From Vallitaleaceae bacterium 9-2 (GTDB lineage: Bacteria; Bacillota; Clostridia; Lachnospirales; Vallitaleaceae), in assembly GCA_038396585.1 (NCBI GenBank), contig CP121691.1, positions 620,001 through 684,000 on the forward strand: 64,000 nucleotides of DNA, written 5' to 3'. The notes beneath the pieces are model-generated. The model was not told where the DNA came from and made no database searches. It worked only from the letters and a program-made list of their open reading frames with translations. A program made the position numbers and the translations under genes. Below are positions 60,704 to 64,000 of the stretch, piece after piece (positions within the stretch are counted from its first letter, which is position 1; every line of letters begins with the position of its first letter).

Positions 60704-61816
60704 ATGCTTAAAATTCTTGAAGTACCTGCATTTGGAATCGAAGGTGGAATATATCAATATATTTTTAGCCATTTAAATTACATGAATAAAGCAGATATGG
60801 AAATTGACTTTTTAACAAGAAATAAAAAGTTAATTGACCATAATCAAATAAAAGAAAACAACTACGGTGTTAGATTATTTTCAACAACTGAGAGAGAAAA
60901 CAAAGCATTATTTGATCAAGAAATCCTAGAGATACTTGACAAGGACTATGATGTTATACACCTACATAGTTCATATCTACTAGGATATAGAATTGAGCAA
61001 CTGGCAATGAAAAAAAAAGTAAAAAAAGTAATTTTACATTCCCATAGCAGTGGTATGGAGCTTTTTGGTAAACAAGCAGATGAAGACTTGAAATTATTGC
61101 ACGAAGAAAATAAAAAAAAGTTTTCAATGCAAGATGCTACAGATTTTTGGGCATGTTCAAAGAAAGCGAGTCAATGGATGTTTGGCGAGCAAATTGAACC
61201 TAGCAGAATAAAGATTATGAAAAATGCCATTGATACAGATAAATATAAATACTGTAAAGAAAATAGAGAATATATTAGAAGCAAATATAATATAGACAAC
61301 AAATTTGTTATTGGACATATAGGTCGATTTTCATATCAAAAAAATCAAGAGTTTCTAATTGAAATATTCGAGGAAATATTTCAATTACGAAAAGATATTG
61401 TACTTTTTATGATTGGATCAGGAACAACATATAATATAATTGTGGATATGATTGAAGAGAGAAATTTGAGTTCGCAGATTATCTTAGTTGATTGGACAGA
61501 GAATATACAACATTATTTATCTGCAATGGATTTGTTTGTCTTGCCTTCACGCTTTGAAGGACTTCCGTTAACACTTGTTGAAGCTCAAGCCAATGGGCTA
61601 GAGACTATAGTAAGTGATTTGGTCACAAAAGAGGTTGATCTTATGAACAATATGAAGTTTCTTCCGCTTAAAGAGCACATGTGGGTTAAAGAAATACTAA
61701 ATCATCAAGGAAATAATAGAAGAATAGATGCAGATAAAATTATTGCAGAAGCTGGATATGATATTCGTCAACAAGCAAAAATATTAGAAAAAGAATATAG
61801 GAGTGTACATGAATAA
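60704..61816 (+). CDS. Family 4 (GT-B) glycosyltransferase
   Basis: A 370-residue retaining glycosyltransferase of the GT4 family. The N-terminus LEVPAFGIEGGIYQYIFSHL is the acceptor-side glycine loop. HLHSSYLLGYR and HSHSS follow, and the C-terminal donor domain has VIGHIGRFSYQKNQEFLIE (about 204-222) and LPSRFEGLPLTLVEAQANG (about 281-299) with the EX7E-type glutamates. The gene is visibly richer in A/T than those upstream. It overlaps the next gene by 8 bases. Confidence 0.9.
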   Translation: MLKILEVPAFGIEGGIYQYIFSHLNYMNKADMEIDFLTRNKKLIDHNQIKENNYGVRLFSTTERENKALFDQEILEILDKDYDVIHLHSSYLLGYRIEQLAMKKKVKKVILHSHSSGMELFGKQADEDLKLLHEENKKKFSMQDATDFWACSKKASQWMFGEQIEPSRIKIMKNAIDTDKYKYCKENREYIRSKYNIDNKFVIGHIGRFSYQKNQEFLIEIFEEIFQLRKDIVLFMIGSGTTYNIIVDMIEERNLSSQIILVDWTENIQHYLSAMDLFVLPSRFEGLPLTLVEAQANGLETIVSDLVTKEVDLMNNMKFLPLKEHMWVKEILNHQGNNRRIDADKIIAEAGYDIRQQAKILEKEYRSVHE

Positions 61817-63080
61817 TAATACAACATATAAAATTAGTGTTATTCTTCCAATGCACAATCGACAGGAGTACATTAGTGCGTCTTTAACTAGCGTTCTAGA
61901 ACAAACGCTTAAAGAGGTAGAAATTGTATGCATAGATGATGGGTCGACAGATTGCACGGTACATATTGTAAAAGAATTTATATGTAAACATAGCAATATA
62001 AAATTGATTGAACAAGAACACAAAGGTGTTGGAGTTGCAAGAAATATAGGGATAGCACAAGCATTAGGCGAGTTTATCTTCTTCATGGACAGTGATGATT
62101 TTTTCTATTCAAATGAGGCGCTTAAAACACTTTACAAGACGGCGAAGTCGCACAAAGCATATGTTTGTGGAGGAGGAATGTGTAAATTTGATAATGGTAA
62201 AATTATCAAAAAATATTATGGATGGTTGAAAGATATGGCGTTTGAGAAATCTGGTTGGGTGAATTACGAAGATTATCAGTTTCAGTCCGGATTTACTCGG
62301 TTTATATATCAGAGAGAGTTTTTATTAAAGCATAATTTAAAGTTCCCAAATTACGTACGTTACCAAGATCCACCTTTTTTTGTAGATACAATGATAGCAG
62401 CAGAGAAATTTTATGCTGTTTCTGAGATCATTTATACATATCGTGTAGGACATAAACGCTTATCAATGGATAAAAAAATGGTTGTTGATTATGGAAGAGG
62501 AATACGAGATGTTTTGGAAATAGCGTTAAAGAATGATTTTTCAAAATTATATGAAAATGTAAAGTTTTCATTAGAAGGTGCATTAAAACCGTATTTATAT
62601 AAATTGATATATCAAGAAGATATAGAAGCTATTGAACTTGCGCATGAACTAAATATTCTTATGTCACACGAAGAAAAAAAAATGTTTGCATTTGGAAATC
62701 AAGCAAAAGAATATATTGAATCCATCAAAAAAGAAGCGGATGATTTTTTGAAAACAATTGATGCGTTTGAAGCAGTATATATTTTTGGAGCAGGAAAAGT
62801 TGGAATGAGAACTGCTGAATTTATAAAAAAATCTGGATGTAATACATTAAAGGAATATATCGTTACAAATATAAGTGATAACCTTCCAATTATTAATGGT
62901 ATTAAAGTTAGAGCTTTGGAGACAAAACGAGAAGAAATCAATAATACAATAGTTCTCATTGCATTGTTTAAATCTAACATATCAGAAGTTATTGATGCTT
63001 TAAAGGAGAGGGGATTGAATAATTATATGATTATTCATCCTGAGAAAATGGAATTTTGGAATATACTTATTGATGTATAA
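61809..63080 (+). CDS. Family 2 glycosyltransferase with C-terminal Rossmann-like domain
   Basis: A 423-residue GT2 enzyme. The GT-A domain opens SVILPMHNRQEYISASLTSVL with DDGSTD (45-50) and FFMDSDDF (the DXD site, near 93). After about residue 310 comes a separate domain beginning VYIFGAGKVGMRTAEFIKKSG, a glycine-rich Rossmann-like loop (GAGKVG), ending near NIL. This resembles the small nucleotide-binding domains that accompany sugar-modifying enzymes. ATG 61809 follows AGGAG by 5 bases; the GTG at 61803 is less likely. Strongly A/T-rich. Confidence 0.85.
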   Translation: MNNNTTYKISVILPMHNRQEYISASLTSVLEQTLKEVEIVCIDDGSTDCTVHIVKEFICKHSNIKLIEQEHKGVGVARNIGIAQALGEFIFFMDSDDFFYSNEALKTLYKTAKSHKAYVCGGGMCKFDNGKIIKKYYGWLKDMAFEKSGWVNYEDYQFQSGFTRFIYQREFLLKHNLKFPNYVRYQDPPFFVDTMIAAEKFYAVSEIIYTYRVGHKRLSMDKKMVVDYGRGIRDVLEIALKNDFSKLYENVKFSLEGALKPYLYKLIYQEDIEAIELAHELNILMSHEEKKMFAFGNQAKEYIESIKKEADDFLKTIDAFEAVYIFGAGKVGMRTAEFIKKSGCNTLKEYIVTNISDNLPIINGIKVRALETKREEINNTIVLIALFKSNISEVIDALKERGLNNYMIIHPEKMEFWNILIDV

Positions 63081-63116
63081 ATCCAATATTGAAACAATGA
63101 TAACAAGGAGATAAAA

Positions 63117-64000
63117 ATGGCAAAAGTAAGTATAATCATACCAATATACAATGTGGATAAATATTTAGATACATGTATTGAAAGTGTCAGAAATCAATCA
63201 TTAGAAGATCTTGAAATTATTTGTATTGATGATTATTCAACGGACCAAAGCCTTGAAGTGCTTCGTCGCCATCAGATAGACGATCAGCGCATTACTGTCA
63301 TTGAAAACGCCAAGAACTTAGGGCAGTCCTATTCTAGAAATGTTGGAATACAAAAAGCTACAGGAGAGTATATCTACTTTCTTGATTCAGATGATTTCAT
63401 TGAACATGATGCCATGGAAAAGCTATATTCTTATGCAAAAAGCCGTTCTCTTGAAGTGATTTTCTTTGATGCACAGTTAATTTTTGAAAGTGAAACGTTG
63501 GAAAAAAAATTTATGACATATCAAAGCGAACGTTCCCATACATATGAAGAAGGAAGCGGTGAGAAACTGTTCCAAAAATTTATTGAAAATAATGAATGGT
63601 CGGCAAGTCCGCCTAGGCAATTTTGGAGCAAAAACTTTATTGACAGTATTGAACTAAGCTTTTGGGAAGGAATTATACATGAAGATGAATTGTTTTCATT
63701 TATAGGAATACTTGAAGCTAAAAAAACTGCATGCATTAAGCAACGATACTTTATAAGACGTTTGCGTGAAGGTTCTACAATGACGATGAAGCAAGAAGCA
63801 TATCGACTGGAATCGATACTTGTTGTTTATCGGCAGGTATTAGAGTATTGGCTTACGCATCACTTTATGGAAAAAACCAATGAAGCTATTCATAAGTATT
63901 TGATGAAGTTAGCTGGACAGATTAAGCGATTGTCCATGCATACAGAACTTTTAAAGGATGAAGTGATTTTACAGCATATGCACACATTAATATCATTAAA
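63117..64000 (+). CDS. Family 2 glycosyltransferase (3' end outside window)
   Basis: The frame starts at ATG 63117 after AAGGAG and stays open to the window edge (294 codons seen). The GT-A opening is VSIIIPIYNVDKYLDTCI with DDYSTDQS near 40 and YFLDSDDF near 90 (DXD). The later part (HEDELFSFIGILEAKK) resembles exopolysaccharide or protein glycan glycosyltransferases that add one sugar to a chain. The donor and acceptor are unknown. Confidence 0.85.
   Translation, partial: MAKVSIIIPIYNVDKYLDTCIESVRNQSLEDLEIICIDDYSTDQSLEVLRRHQIDDQRITVIENAKNLGQSYSRNVGIQKATGEYIYFLDSDDFIEHDAMEKLYSYAKSRSLEVIFFDAQLIFESETLEKKFMTYQSERSHTYEEGSGEKLFQKFIENNEWSASPPRQFWSKNFIDSIELSFWEGIIHEDELFSFIGILEAKKTACIKQRYFIRRLREGSTMTMKQEAYRLESILVVYRQVLEYWLTHHFMEKTNEAIHKYLMKLAGQIKRLSMHTELLKDEVILQHMHTLISL

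Overview
The window looks like chromosome from a motile, flagellated, low-GC, Gram-positive-type member of the Clostridia, perhaps near the Lachnospirales. Support comes from strong AGGAGG-type ribosome sites, sigma-A and sigma-D (SigD/FliA) type promoters, SLH-domain surface proteins, and two gene orders shared with Bacillus/Clostridia: mbl-flhO-flhP and comFC-yvyF-flgM-flgN-flgK-flgL-fliW-csrA-hag. I saw no rRNA, tRNA, CRISPR array, insertion sequence or prophage. The genus cannot be fixed from the sequence alone.

Layout. 1-4.4 kb: the end of an unrecognised gene, O-acetylhomoserine sulfhydrylase (minus) and a DUF4914 P-loop protein (minus). 4.6-9.5 kb: a TetR-adaptor-RND efflux operon with a palindromic operator over its promoter. 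9.5-13.3 kb: patatin-like phospholipase, an aromatic acid exporter-like membrane protein and a DEAD-box RNA helicase. 13.3-19.8 kb: a DUF1934 protein (minus), then a cell-surface operon of two SLH proteins and a secreted S41 (CtpA-type) protease. 19.9-26.0 kb: CTP synthase (plus), then minus-strand genes for a small membrane protein, PlsC, MalQ and nicotinate phosphoribosyltransferase. 26.1-32.8 kb: isoleucyl-tRNA synthetase (IleRS2-like), glycogen phosphorylase and an MreB/Mbl actin homologue. 32.8-34.8 kb: two rod/hook-type flagellar proteins and a FlgJ-like rod-binding protein. 34.9-40.2 kb: a phosphodiester glycosidase, MetK, RecD2 and ComF. 40.2-49.1 kb: the late flagellar operon, interrupted by UDP-galactopyranose mutase (glf), with two tandem FlgK homologues, FlgL, FliW, CsrA and flagellin.

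49.1 kb to the window end, directly after the flagellin terminator, is a same-strand run of glycan-modification genes. It has two TPR-glycosyltransferases, a metallophosphoesterase-GDPD fusion, a cytidylyltransferase-Gfo/Idh oxidoreductase fusion, LicD, a nucleotidyltransferase-PLP enzyme fusion, a GNAT protein, an FkbH-type glyceryl-ACP synthase with its own acyl carrier protein, and three more glycosyltransferases, the last cut by the window edge. The combination suggests a flagellin or surface glycan carrying CDP-derived phosphodiester groups and possibly an ACP-delivered glyceryl group. This is the part most likely to be biochemically new.

Regulation of motility is visible in the sequence. 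Sigma-D-like promoters precede flhO, flgM and hag. FlgM (anti-sigma-D) is encoded at the head of the operon. The hag leader holds a CGGC-AAGGAT-GCCG hairpin plus an AGGA-containing ribosome site, the expected CsrA targets, and fliW and csrA lie immediately upstream.
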